Shown: positions 23,294-31,579 of the stretch, piece by piece
Layout: every line of letters starts with the position of its first letter
How positions within the stretch are numbered: the first letter of the stretch is position 1
Assembly (NCBI GenBank): GCA_025655575.1
Contig: JAHXIP010000031.1
Location: 1-39,886, forward strand
Direction of reading: 5' to 3'
Origin: Candidatus Thiodiazotropha sp. (ex Monitilora ramsayi)
GTDB lineage: Bacteria; Pseudomonadota; Gammaproteobacteria; Chromatiales; Chromatiaceae
DNA length: 39,886 nucleotides
Made by a program: the position numbers and the translations under genes
Notes under the pieces: model-generated
Told to the model about the DNA's origin: nothing
What the model saw: only the letters and a program-made list of their open reading frames with translations
Database searches by the model: none

Positions 23294-24589
23294 ATGGATG
23301 CGATTCATGCGCCAAGGCTTTATCGCGCCTTATTCTACGTTTTCATATATTTACTTTTAATCGGGGGTGGCAACACACTATTTGCGGAAGCAGATGTCAA
23401 GACACATCATGTGTCATCGGAAGTCTGTAAAAGCTGCCACAAAGAGATTTATCAGCAATGGAAAGGCTCGATGCATGCGCAAAGCACAGCCTTGGCTGAT
23501 CCGATACATGCCACATTCTATAAAAAAGTCGTTGGCAGCCCGACGGAAGAGGGCGTCAAGCATAAGGCTTCTGGGAAATATCCGATCTGCCTACAGTGCC
23601 ATGCGCCAAATGCGGCGGTGGATAAGACCACGAAGCTGGATGGAATGGCCGCGTACTCTGAGGGCGTTAATTGTGTTGCCTGCCATACCTTGGCAAAATT
23701 TAAAGGTACTGAAGGCAAGGGTGGAAAGATGTTACTGGGTCTCAAGGCCTATGAGCGGTCAGATCTGATACAGGGTCCACAAGGCTTCAATCAGGGACTG
23801 TCCAAGCTGACGGCGGCTGATGATATGTTCGGTGGCATGCCGGCGGGAGATGACTCTAAACCCAATCCGCATACCCAGGGTGCCGTTGAGATGGATGGCA
23901 AGAAGATTCCTGCACTGCCGATGGCGGCTAATCCGGGACTGCTGAAAACCAATGCGGCATGCATGGGTTGTCATGACAAACGCAACAATCCCCACGGTGT
24001 GCCACTCTGTCAGACAGGAAATGAGTATGCCGGCAGTAATGTTAACTGCCAGTCCTGTCACATGCCGATTGCCGGTGGCATGGCAGATCATGGCATGAGT
24101 GGCGGTCACGGAGACGCCATGCTGAAGCGAAGCGTCGTTTTTACCCTTGACGCGAGCAAGCAGGGTGATCAGCTCAAAGCGACGGCAACCATGAAAAATA
24201 TGCAGCCCCACAGTCTGCCAACCGGTGCACCCTTCAGAAATATCTACATGAAACTGGCTGCTTACGACAGTCAGGGCAATCTGGTATGGGAAAACGCCTC
24301 GGGGCACCCAGGTAAGCAAGATGCCAAGGCCTATCTCGCCTATCGGCTTGCTGATGACAAGGGCGATCCTGCGTTGCCGCCTGTCGCCACACAGCTTGGG
24401 CTTGATTCCCGTCTCAAACCCTACGAAGAACGGGTGCTCTCTTACGATATCCCAGCGAAGGATGTCGTTCTGATCAGAGGTGAGCTCTTCTATAACCTTC
24501 TGTGGCCCGCACTGGTGAAGAAATTTACCCATCTGCCGGCTGAGCTGACGGCGCCGAAATCCATCGCTGTCTCAGAAGTTGAGATTTAA
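23294..24589 (+). CDS. Pentaheme cytochrome c (c554-like)
   Basis: This is a 431-residue secreted cytochrome. The N-terminal segment (about 9-31) is a signal peptide. Five CxxCH motifs lie at Cys45, 99, 127, 223 and 252, with the VCKSCHKEIYQQWKGSMHA start typical of cytochrome c554-type multiheme proteins. From about residue 275 a heme-free, beta-rich domain follows (VVFTLDASKQGDQLKATATM, then PHSLPTGAPFRNIYMKL). Such C-terminal domains recur in multiheme proteins of this family, and their function is unclear. The ATG at 23294 has AAGGAGGAG upstream; an earlier in-frame start adds 22 unlikely residues. It is the first gene of an operon with the OTR-like octaheme protein and a cytochrome b, so it probably shuttles or stores electrons for them. 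Confidence 0.88.
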   Translation: MDAIHAPRLYRALFYVFIYLLLIGGGNTLFAEADVKTHHVSSEVCKSCHKEIYQQWKGSMHAQSTALADPIHATFYKKVVGSPTEEGVKHKASGKYPICLQCHAPNAAVDKTTKLDGMAAYSEGVNCVACHTLAKFKGTEGKGGKMLLGLKAYERSDLIQGPQGFNQGLSKLTAADDMFGGMPAGDDSKPNPHTQGAVEMDGKKIPALPMAANPGLLKTNAACMGCHDKRNNPHGVPLCQTGNEYAGSNVNCQSCHMPIAGGMADHGMSGGHGDAMLKRSVVFTLDASKQGDQLKATATMKNMQPHSLPTGAPFRNIYMKLAAYDSQGNLVWENASGHPGKQDAKAYLAYRLADDKGDPALPPVATQLGLDSRLKPYEERVLSYDIPAKDVVLIRGELFYNLLWPALVKKFTHLPAELTAPKSIAVSEVEI

Positions 24590-24664
24590 ACATCAGTAGA
24601 TAGTGTCACAGGCCTGCCTGTTTTGGCCTGTGACACTTAGATACGCCGGACCTCGAGGTGAATT

Positions 24665-26278
24665 ATGTATTTACCAATGTCTGTCTCCGCGCGTCTTCTC
24701 GTATTTGCTGCCGGGATGGTGGTATTTAGTCTCTGCCAGGCTGTGACCGACTCGGAACTGAGTGGTTCGACAGCAGACCATACGAAATTCGACGAACTTA
24801 AACAGGTTTTCAAAACCGGGCCGGAAGTCACCGAGGCCTGTCTCAGCTGCCATACGGAAGCAGCTAAACAACTGCATCAAACAAAACACTGGAAATGGCG
24901 ACTAAAACATCCTGATACCGGAGAAATCCTGGGTAAGCGTGATGTGATTAACAGCTTCTGTGGCAGTATTGAAACCAACTACGCCAGGTGTACAAGTTGT
25001 CATATCGGCTACGGTTGGAAAGACAAATCTTTCGATTTCACATCGGAAACCAACGTCGATTGTCTTGTCTGTCATGACACCACGGGTAGCTACAAAAAAT
25101 TCCCCACAGGTGCCGGTCATCCTCCATACGAAGACAAGCCCTTTCCGCCTAAGAGCAAGAAGATATGGAAGGCTCCAGACCTTGCCCATGTGGCGCAAAA
25201 TGTAGGTAAAACGAGCCGTCAGACCTGTGGTGCATGCCATTTCTACGGAGGTGGCGGAGATGGTGTGAAACATGGTGATCTCGATTCCTCGATGACCGAC
25301 CCCAAGAAATCACTGGATGTGCATTTGGGCACCGATGGGCTCAATTTCACCTGCAGTACCTGTCACAGAACCGATGGACACGATGTTGCGGGCAGTCGTT
25401 ATACAACGGTAGCCAAGGATACCCATGGCATTGACGTGCCAGGTAGAGATGACAAAAGCAGGGCAACCTGTGAGTCCTGCCATGGCAGCCGTCCACACAA
25501 GGCCGAGGTGAATGATAAAAACAATGACCATACCGATAAAGTGGCATGCGCAACCTGCCACATTCCAACTTACGCGAAAGGTGGAAAGCCGACCAAAATC
25601 TGGTGGGACTGGTCGACGGCAGGTAGAAAAACTGCAGATGGTAAACACATAAAGACCAAGGATGAGCAGGGTTACGTGACCTATGTGACCAAGAAAGGCA
25701 GTTTTGAGTGGGGCGAGAATCTGATTCCAGAGTATGCCTGGTATGCGGGAAACATCCGTTACACCCAACTCGATGAAAAGATCGATCCATCGTCTATCGT
25801 GGGTATTAACTCCTTCGAAGGCAGTTATTCCGATTCCGATGCACGGATCTGGCCGTTCAAGGTCATGCGAGGCAGGCAGGCCTATGACAAAGGCAATAAC
25901 ACGCTGGTCATGTCTCACCTGTTTGGCAAGGACGATGCAGCCTATTGGAAATCATTCGATTGGAATAAGGCGATCAAGGCCGCTATGGCATCGAGAGGCG
26001 CAGATTACAGCGGTGAGTACGGCTTTGTTGAGACCACCTACCATTGGCCACTGGCCCATATGGTTGCACCCAAGGAACAGGCGCTAGGCTGTGGTGACTG
26101 TCACAGCAGAGAAGGCCGGTTGCAAAACCTGACAGGCTTCTACATGCCGGGGCGCGATTCGAATTATTGGGTTGATCTGATCGGCTGGTTGGCTGTGCTG
26201 GGTACACTGGGTGGTGTAACCCTCCACGGTTTAGGGCGCTTATTCTTCAATAGGAAGAGGAGGGACGGTGATGACTAG
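24665..26278 (+). CDS. Octaheme tetrathionate reductase-like (OTR) cytochrome c, membrane-anchored
   Basis: This 537-residue protein carries eight CxxCH motifs, at Cys59, 109, 133, 188, 230, 269, 295 and 476. An N-terminal export signal (about 8-26) and a C-terminal TM helix (about 502-522) with a basic cytoplasmic tail (FFNRKRRDGDD) anchor it to the membrane. The heme spacing, the long gap before the last heme, and TKHWKWRLKHPDTGEILGKR near the first heme match the octaheme tetrathionate reductase family. The Shewanella OTR reduces tetrathionate, nitrite and hydroxylamine in vitro, with a Lys-ligated catalytic heme; Lys74/Lys76 here need checking. GAGGTG precedes the ATG. The stop overlaps the downstream cytochrome b gene, its likely quinol-side partner. 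The physiological substrate is unknown. Confidence 0.88.
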   Translation: MYLPMSVSARLLVFAAGMVVFSLCQAVTDSELSGSTADHTKFDELKQVFKTGPEVTEACLSCHTEAAKQLHQTKHWKWRLKHPDTGEILGKRDVINSFCGSIETNYARCTSCHIGYGWKDKSFDFTSETNVDCLVCHDTTGSYKKFPTGAGHPPYEDKPFPPKSKKIWKAPDLAHVAQNVGKTSRQTCGACHFYGGGGDGVKHGDLDSSMTDPKKSLDVHLGTDGLNFTCSTCHRTDGHDVAGSRYTTVAKDTHGIDVPGRDDKSRATCESCHGSRPHKAEVNDKNNDHTDKVACATCHIPTYAKGGKPTKIWWDWSTAGRKTADGKHIKTKDEQGYVTYVTKKGSFEWGENLIPEYAWYAGNIRYTQLDEKIDPSSIVGINSFEGSYSDSDARIWPFKVMRGRQAYDKGNNTLVMSHLFGKDDAAYWKSFDWNKAIKAAMASRGADYSGEYGFVETTYHWPLAHMVAPKEQALGCGDCHSREGRLQNLTGFYMPGRDSNYWVDLIGWLAVLGTLGGVTLHGLGRLFFNRKRRDGDD

Positions 26279-26867
26279 GGCGATCTTTTTTACCCGTTTC
26301 GAGCGTTTCTGGCATTGGAGCCAATCCCTTCTGATAATTCTCATGTTGATTACCGGATTTGAGATCCATGGTACTTATGAGCTATTGGGCTTCGAAACCG
26401 CCATCAATGTGCATACCATTGCTGCATGGGTACTTATCGGTCTCTGGTTGCTGGCGCTTTTCTGGCATACAACCACAGGAGAGTGGCGACAGTATGTACC
26501 TGCAGATGCGGATAGTATGATGGCAATGGTCAGATATTATAGTGTCGGTATTTTTTTTGGCGCAGCTCACCCGTTTCATCGCAGAAGAGCGGAAAAGCAC
26601 AATCCGCTACAGAGAATGGCCTATCTCATGCTGACCATGATTATCTCACCAGTCATTTGGTTGAGCGGTCTTCTCTACCTTTTCTATCAGAAATGGTCTG
26701 TTATCGGGCTACAGGGATTACCACTGGAGCTTGTCGCTTTGACGCATACACTTGCGGCCTTTGCCATGCTCGCTTTTCTCGTGGCTCATGTTTATTTGGC
26801 AATAAGTACCAGCGAAAAGCCATTTGGACATCTTAAGGAAATGCTGTGGGGTTATGGTGACGAATAA
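26271..26867 (+). CDS. Diheme cytochrome b (b561/Ni-hydrogenase type)
   Basis: This 198-residue inner-membrane protein has four predicted TM helices, at about 15-35, 42-65, 118-140 and 152-172. Paired His residues suit two b hemes: FERFWHWSQSLLIILMLITG, NVHTIAAWVLIGLWL with LFWHT, and ALTHTLAAFAMLAFLVAHVY. This is the cytochrome b561/hydrogenase b subunit pattern. It overlaps the OTR-like gene by 8 bp, so it probably exchanges electrons between quinone and the anchored octaheme protein. The ATG at 26271 follows AAGAGGAGGG; a GTG directly before it is in frame. A strong terminator closes the operon at 26958. Confidence 0.9.
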   Translation: MTRAIFFTRFERFWHWSQSLLIILMLITGFEIHGTYELLGFETAINVHTIAAWVLIGLWLLALFWHTTTGEWRQYVPADADSMMAMVRYYSVGIFFGAAHPFHRRRAEKHNPLQRMAYLMLTMIISPVIWLSGLLYLFYQKWSVIGLQGLPLELVALTHTLAAFAMLAFLVAHVYLAISTSEKPFGHLKEMLWGYGDE

Positions 26868-26927
26868 TCTCTCTATAGCCTGAACCTGACTTTTTCGAAA
26901 AAGCCACACATGGATATGATGGAACTT

Positions 26928-26958
26928 AAGCCCGGTTAATCATAAACCGGGCTTTTTT
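26928..26958 (+). terminator. Rho-independent terminator of the pentaheme-OTR-cytochrome b operon
   Basis: AAGCCCGGTTAA pairs with TAAACCGGGCTT and is followed by TTTTTT. It lies 60 bp after the cytochrome b stop. Confidence 0.9.
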
Positions 26959-27232
26959 ACACCTGGTCAATAATATCCTCCTATTTTCGGTATCCTTTCT
27001 TAGTTATAGAACTCTCACTCAGATCCTGTTTGAAATAAAAAAACAAAATATTATTTGTATAAGAAAACTGATCCGTATTGGAGTAAAAATGGAATCAGAA
27101 TATGGTTTTTATTTACTAAATGTACGAATAAATGAAACCCGGTTATCATTTTTTTTTAAATTAAGCTTGTTATCAATAGGTTATCGAACTATATTTGTAT
27201 CACTTTTTAAATAGTAGCAATTAGGAGTACAA
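26959..27232. other. AT-rich region upstream of the H1-like gene
   Basis: This is 274 bp of very AT-rich DNA with A and T tracts, including a run of nine T near 27150. It is probably the promoter region of the H1-like gene, but I cannot assign specific -35 and -10 elements. TTAGGAGT near 27221 is the ribosome site. Confidence 0.45.
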
Positions 27233-27733
27233 ATGGCCGTTAAGAAAACCGTTAAGCGGACTGTAAAGAAGCGTCGTAAAGCAAGAAAAGTAGTTTCTAT
27301 CGACAGTGTTGTTGCAGCACTTCAGGAAAATGCATCGCTCTCAGCAGTCAACAAACGAGCGCTGAGTCGTCTGTCTAAAGCAGATACCGCAGTTGAGAGA
27401 CTGGAAAAACGTGTGGGCACTGCTGCTGATCGTGTTTCTAAAGCTACATCTTCTGTAGCAAGTGCTAAGACAGCTACCGCTAAGCAGAACGCAAAGCAGC
27501 GAGTGGCTACCGCAAGAAACGGTTTGAAAGAGGTAAAGGCATCTCTCTCCGCCGCCGTTTCCGAACAGAGGAAGGCACAACGTCTAGTCAGGGGGCTGGG
27601 TAAATCTCTGTCTTCCGTTCAGGCGAAGATGGCAAAGGATTATGACAAACTGGCCAAGGCTGCTGAAAAAGCAGCGGATAAAACCACTCGCCGTCGCAGA
27701 ACGCGTAAGAAAAGGGCTGTAAAAAAAGCTTGA
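27233..27733 (+). CDS. Histone H1-like Lys/Ala-rich protein
   Basis: This is a 166-residue, strongly basic, low-complexity protein. Both ends are Lys/Arg clusters (AVKKTVKRTVKKRRKARK at the start and TRRRRTRKKRAVKKA at the end), like the tails of bacterial histone H1-like proteins and AlgP. The middle (about 45-150) is rich in Ala, Lys, Ser and Val with heptad-like spacing and few aromatics, so a long helix or coiled coil is likely. It has no Cys and no signal peptide. Nucleoid or RNA binding is inferred from composition; sequence identity to a named family is not clear to me. AGGAGT stands 7 nt before the ATG. It is monocistronic and ends in a long perfect hairpin. Confidence 0.82.
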   Translation: MAVKKTVKRTVKKRRKARKVVSIDSVVAALQENASLSAVNKRALSRLSKADTAVERLEKRVGTAADRVSKATSSVASAKTATAKQNAKQRVATARNGLKEVKASLSAAVSEQRKAQRLVRGLGKSLSSVQAKMAKDYDKLAKAAEKAADKTTRRRRTRKKRAVKKA

Positions 27734-27744
27734 TCTAAATGATT

Positions 27745-27780
27745 CAAGATCAGCCATAAACTTGGTTATGGCTGATCTTG
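27745..27780 (+). terminator. Perfect 15-bp hairpin after the H1-like gene
   Basis: CAAGATCAGCCATAA and TTATGGCTGATCTTG pair perfectly around a six-base loop. Only a weak T-rich tail follows (ATTATTC), so it may stabilise the mRNA end as well as terminate. It lies 12 bp after the stop codon. Confidence 0.65.
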
Positions 27781-27876
27781 ATTATTCATACGCATGAAAT
27801 TATTTGACGATCTTCATCTTGTTTTTTTCGGAGATTGGTCAATAATTAGATCAGGGTTGGTAATAGCTGACCCAAG

Positions 27877-27923
27877 AACCGCTCTAGGAATCGGACAAAT
27901 ATCGCCTCCTAGAGCGGTTTTTT
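27877..27923 (+). terminator. Strong plus-strand terminator with no gene directly upstream
   Basis: AACCGCTCTAGGA and TCCTAGAGCGGTT form a perfect 13-bp stem with a 17-nt loop, followed by TTTTTT on the plus strand. An A-run on the other side makes it partly bidirectional, so it may also serve the converging pyk gene. It lies 97 bp beyond the hairpin that already follows the H1-like gene. Confidence 0.85.
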
Positions 27924-28011
27924 CTTGCTGATAGCAAATGTTTGAAATTTAAGATTATTTTCAAGTTTTTATGTCCCTTTTTAGCCCCCTGACAGTAGCC
28001 ATTGTAGACAT

Positions 28012-29472
28012 TCAATGCTTCAGCGGGAGAGCGCTATTGATGGTAAGCACTCTGATAAGATTGGTGCCGCCTGTTGATTGACTGGAACCGCTGGTCGCAA
28101 TGATCAGATCACCGTCCTTCAGCATACCTCGTTGCATTCCCTTTTCGATACAGAATGAAATCTTCTCATCATCAGCACCGCTGGCATGATACCGGACAGG
28201 TATGACACCCCAGTTCATACAAAGCCTTCGAGTGACCCGCGATGAAGAAGTCACAGCCAGAATCGGGCATTCCGGCCGATGTTTAGAAACTAATCTCGAC
28301 GTAAAACCTGTCTCTGTCAGGCTGATGATTGCTGCAGCCCCTAACTGATCAGCCATTCTCACAGCTGAGTGGCTGACCGCTTCAGTGACCACATTTGAAG
28401 CATGAGGAATAATGCGTTGTAGGTATCCATATTCACGTAAGGAGGCCTCTGTACGGATTGCCAACAGGGACAGAGTTCTGACGGATTCCACAGGATAATC
28501 ACCCATAGCCGATTCGCCCGAGAGCATGAGTGCAGAGCTGCCGTCGAGAATGGCATTTGCCACATCACTTGCTTCTGCCCGCGTGGGTTTTGGATTTTTC
28601 TCCATGGTTGCGAGCATCTGGGTGGCGGTGATGACCGGTTTACCATTACTGACGGTAATGCGAATAATCTTTTTCTGCATACTGGGTACATCTGCCAGTG
28701 GCAATTCGACACCCATATCGCCCCGAGCCACCATGATGCCATCGGCTGCGGCTACGATCTCTTCCAGATTATCGATACCGGCCCGGTTTTCAATCTTTGC
28801 AATAATCGGAATCTTTACCGATTTCTCCTGTAGGATCTCCCGCATTTGGTTGACTTCATTTGCATTCTGGATGAACGAAGCTGCGATATAGTCCACATCG
28901 TTTTCCGCGGCAAAGGAGAGCTCCTTGAGGATGTCTTCCCGGTGTTGTGGCTCGACCGCATTCATCATGAGTTGAGTGTTGGGCAGATTAACCCCTTTGT
29001 TTTCTTTTAAAATCCCACCCAGGATCACCCGGCAGTGAATTTCACGTTCGTCAATGGATAAGACGGTCAATTCCATGGCGCCGTCATCCAAAAGAATAAT
29101 ATCGCCAGGATTGACCTCCTGTGATAGTCGTTGATAGGTGACGGCAATGCCTTTTTCATCACCGGGCCGATTATCGGTATAGATTGAAAATTCGCTCCCT
29201 GTCACCAGTTCCAGAGTGCCGCTGGGAATTCGACCTGTGCGTATCTCAACACCCCGGGTATCGATCATGATGGCAATTTCTGTGTGCAGATTGTCTGCGG
29301 CTTTTCTGATGCGCTCAATTCGAAGTTTGTGTTCTTTAAAATTTCCGTGAGAGAGGTTCAGGCGGGCGACAGTCATTCCGGCCTTCAGCATCTCCTCAAG
29401 GATTTCCACGTCATCTGAGGCGGGGCCGATGGTTGCCACAATTTTTGTTTTTCTTGTCGGAATTTCATTCAT
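28012..29472 (-). CDS. pyk: Pyruvate kinase
   Basis: This 486-residue cytoplasmic enzyme converts phosphoenolpyruvate and ADP to pyruvate and ATP. The N terminus TKIVATIGPASDD is characteristic. The active-site signature is IPIIAKIENRAGIDNLEEI, with the catalytic Lys and metal-binding Glu. The following VARGDMGVELPL and SGESAMGDYPVE stretches are equally conserved. The C-terminal regulatory domain (about 350-486) is complete, so the length matches type I/II bacterial enzymes of about 470-490 residues. The ATG at 29472 is preferred over a TTG at 29481; the ribosome site is weak. It stands alone on the minus strand, converging with the H1-like gene and sharing a terminator region at 27877-27923. 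Confidence 0.96.
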   Translation of the reverse strand: MNEIPTRKTKIVATIGPASDDVEILEEMLKAGMTVARLNLSHGNFKEHKLRIERIRKAADNLHTEIAIMIDTRGVEIRTGRIPSGTLELVTGSEFSIYTDNRPGDEKGIAVTYQRLSQEVNPGDIILLDDGAMELTVLSIDEREIHCRVILGGILKENKGVNLPNTQLMMNAVEPQHREDILKELSFAAENDVDYIAASFIQNANEVNQMREILQEKSVKIPIIAKIENRAGIDNLEEIVAAADGIMVARGDMGVELPLADVPSMQKKIIRITVSNGKPVITATQMLATMEKNPKPTRAEASDVANAILDGSSALMLSGESAMGDYPVESVRTLSLLAIRTEASLREYGYLQRIIPHASNVVTEAVSHSAVRMADQLGAAAIISLTETGFTSRLVSKHRPECPILAVTSSSRVTRRLCMNWGVIPVRYHASGADDEKISFCIEKGMQRGMLKDGDLIIATSGSSQSTGGTNLIRVLTINSALPLKH

Positions 29473-29676
29473 AGTTATCAATTTTCAACCTGCAAGTTGT
29501 AAAATATGGATGGGAGTCTGCTGGGTAATAGTTAAATATGTCCAGCCACATTATAGGCTATCCCGTTGCTGAACAGATGGAACAGAACGACCCATTAGAT
29601 TTTTTAAGTGTTTTCCATTCCAAGCAGCCTGCAGAACATTGAGACCTATCGTGTAATCTCGAGTAAAATTACAAAC

Positions 29677-30834
29677 ATGCAGCTCCCTGACTATCAAGGC
29701 GGTAGTATTGTCAATCTCATGGCCTCATTGCAGGTGGGGTTGGGCGGAGCAGATCATGCTTACGCCCAATTAAGTCTCTTGCCGACTGACGAGATCATTC
29801 ATCAACGACAGGTGCTGCTTTGGGTCATCGATGGGTTAGGCTACAACTATCTGAGATCTCATCCGGCAGCCGTTCATCTTAATGCGGCGCTTCGCGGCTC
29901 AATGACGTCAGTCTTTCCACCCACGACAGCGTCTGCTATTACCACATTTCTCACCGGTGAAGCGCCCCAACAACATGGACTGACGGGGTGGTTCACCTAT
30001 TTTAAAGAGCTCGGTAGTGTACTTTCCGTGCTCCCGGGGGGATCCCGCTATGGTGGCCCGGGTTACTCCGCATGCGGCATCGATGCCGGTAAGTTACTGG
30101 GACATACAGCCTTTGCTGATCGGATTGAGGTGGATGCCTGCACCCTTTCTCCAGCCAATATTGCCGGATCTGATTTCAGCCAGACACATCTGGGTCGTGC
30201 AAAAGGACACAGCTACCGCAATCTGCAAGAGATGCTGACAAAAACTGTACAGATCCTGCAGGCACCTGGTCGGCGATATACCTATCTCTATTGGTCGGAA
30301 CTCGACACTATCGGTCACAGAATGGGTATTTGGAGTGAGGCGGCTCAGCAGCACCTGATGTTGCTGGACCAGGCTTTTGCTGCTTTGCTGGAGCAAATCC
30401 AGGGGACCGATATCCTGCTTATCGTGTGTGCCGATCATGGCCAGGTCGATACATCGCCTGCCGAGACCCTGGACCTTGAGAAGCATCCGGATCTGGCGGA
30501 GATGCTGATTCTACCCCTGTGCGGTGAACCCCGTGCAGCATACTGCTATCTGCGAGCTGGTTGTGAGACGGCCTTTGATGTCTATATCGAAAGTGAATTA
30601 AAAGGCCTTGCCCGCTCGTACCCCTCGCAACAGCTTATCGAGGAGAAATGGTTCGGATTAGGCGAGCCACATCCCCGACTGTCACAGCGGATCGGTGACC
30701 GTCTGCTGCTGATGCAGTCAAACACGATAATCACGGACTGGTTGGCTCAGGAAAAGCGTTTTCAAATGACCGGTGTTCATGGCGGTCTGAGTGATGATGA
30801 GCTGATGGTGCCATTGATCGTGGTAAAGACATAA
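29677..30834 (+). CDS. Alkaline phosphatase superfamily phosphodiesterase/pyrophosphatase
   Basis: This 385-residue protein is of the type I phosphodiesterase/nucleotide pyrophosphatase family (PF01663). Metal and nucleophile motifs are in order: WVIDGLG with Asp52, PPTTASAITTFLTG with the candidate Thr nucleophile near 83, SELDTIGHRMG near 207, CADHGQ near 251, and a C-terminal GVHGGL His. Two-metal phosphate-ester hydrolysis follows from these motifs; the natural substrate is unknown. No signal peptide is seen, so it is probably cytoplasmic. I chose the ATG at 29677 because the PDYQGGSIVNLMASL start is family-like; a GTG at 29608 is also in frame and neither has a good ribosome site. It converges on cysC with only 12 bp between stops. 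Confidence 0.85.
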   Translation: MQLPDYQGGSIVNLMASLQVGLGGADHAYAQLSLLPTDEIIHQRQVLLWVIDGLGYNYLRSHPAAVHLNAALRGSMTSVFPPTTASAITTFLTGEAPQQHGLTGWFTYFKELGSVLSVLPGGSRYGGPGYSACGIDAGKLLGHTAFADRIEVDACTLSPANIAGSDFSQTHLGRAKGHSYRNLQEMLTKTVQILQAPGRRYTYLYWSELDTIGHRMGIWSEAAQQHLMLLDQAFAALLEQIQGTDILLIVCADHGQVDTSPAETLDLEKHPDLAEMLILPLCGEPRAAYCYLRAGCETAFDVYIESELKGLARSYPSQQLIEEKWFGLGEPHPRLSQRIGDRLLLMQSNTIITDWLAQEKRFQMTGVHGGLSDDELMVPLIVVKT

Positions 30835-30846
30835 TCTTTAACATAG

Positions 30847-31473
30847 TCATGCTTCCAGTGCGACGGGCTCATAACCTGCCTGAAGCGCTCCGATCTCATG
30901 CAGATAACTCAGTAACTGGTTGACCGCTTCGGCAACCGAAACCTCTCCTGCACGAATGTGCACTTCAGGTTTTTCCGGTATTTCGTAAGGACTGTCGATG
31001 CCGGTGAACTGTTTGATCTCACCACGCACCGCTTTGGCGTAGAGACCTTTGGGATCGCGCTCCTGGCAGACCGTCAGCGGTGCATCCACGAATACTTCGA
31101 TGAATTGTCCCTCAGGCAGAATTTCCCGCACCAATCTGCGGTCTTCCCGAAACGGTGAGATAAAGGCGGCGAGGGCGATCAGGCCGGCATCCGCCATCAG
31201 TTTCGCCACTTCGCCAACGCGCCGTATGTTCTCCTGGCGGTCTTCATCACTGAACCCCAGGTCATTGTTGAGGCCGTGACGCACATTGTCACCGTCGAGA
31301 AGATAGGTGTGATAGTTTTGCCGGGTAAGTATCTGTTCCAACGCACCGGCGATGGTGGATTTTCCGGATGCACTCAGACCCGTAAACCAAATGACCAATG
31401 GACGCTGGGACTTCTGCTCCGAGCGGACCTGCTGATCAACCGGGTGTGAATGCCAGACAATATTGCTGCTCAT
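30847..31473 (-). CDS. cysC: Adenylyl-sulfate kinase
   Basis: This 208-residue kinase phosphorylates adenylyl sulfate (APS) with ATP to give PAPS, the substrate of CysH. The P-loop GLSASGKS is at 32-39. The family motifs LDGDNVRHGLNNDLGFS, EDRQENIRRVGEVAKLMADA, FISPFREDR and VFVDAPLTVCQERDPKGLY follow in order. The ATG at 31473 has AGGAG 8 nt upstream; a longer frame start adds 41 non-homologous residues. It is the last gene of the minus-strand cysJ-cysI-cysH-cysC run, 106 bp after cysH. The sulfate adenylyltransferase that makes APS (CysDN or Sat) is not in the window. Confidence 0.95.
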   Translation of the reverse strand: MSSNIVWHSHPVDQQVRSEQKSQRPLVIWFTGLSASGKSTIAGALEQILTRQNYHTYLLDGDNVRHGLNNDLGFSDEDRQENIRRVGEVAKLMADAGLIALAAFISPFREDRRLVREILPEGQFIEVFVDAPLTVCQERDPKGLYAKAVRGEIKQFTGIDSPYEIPEKPEVHIRAGEVSVAEAVNQLLSYLHEIGALQAGYEPVALEA

Positions 31474-31579
31474 GTGAATATCTCCTATTTCATGTTTATC
31501 GATAAATTGAGAATCCTGGGTGACAAACCACCGCGAAACTGTCAGCGCCGTAGTTGAAATACCTGGGAGAGATAGTGTT

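Noticed and set aside
23759..24532. 257-residue minus-strand frame
   Set aside because: It lies wholly inside the pentaheme cytochrome gene on the opposite strand, has no motif and no plausible promoter or ribosome site; a shadow of high-GC codon usage.
25310..25918. 202-residue minus-strand frame
   Set aside because: Antisense to the OTR-like octaheme gene, which has eight intact heme motifs; no independent evidence for coding.
29556..29569. Sigma-54-like element (GG-N10-GC with TTGC) before the phosphodiesterase gene
   Set aside because: Only the GG/GC and TTGC core match; matches of this quality are expected several times by chance in the window and nothing else supports it.
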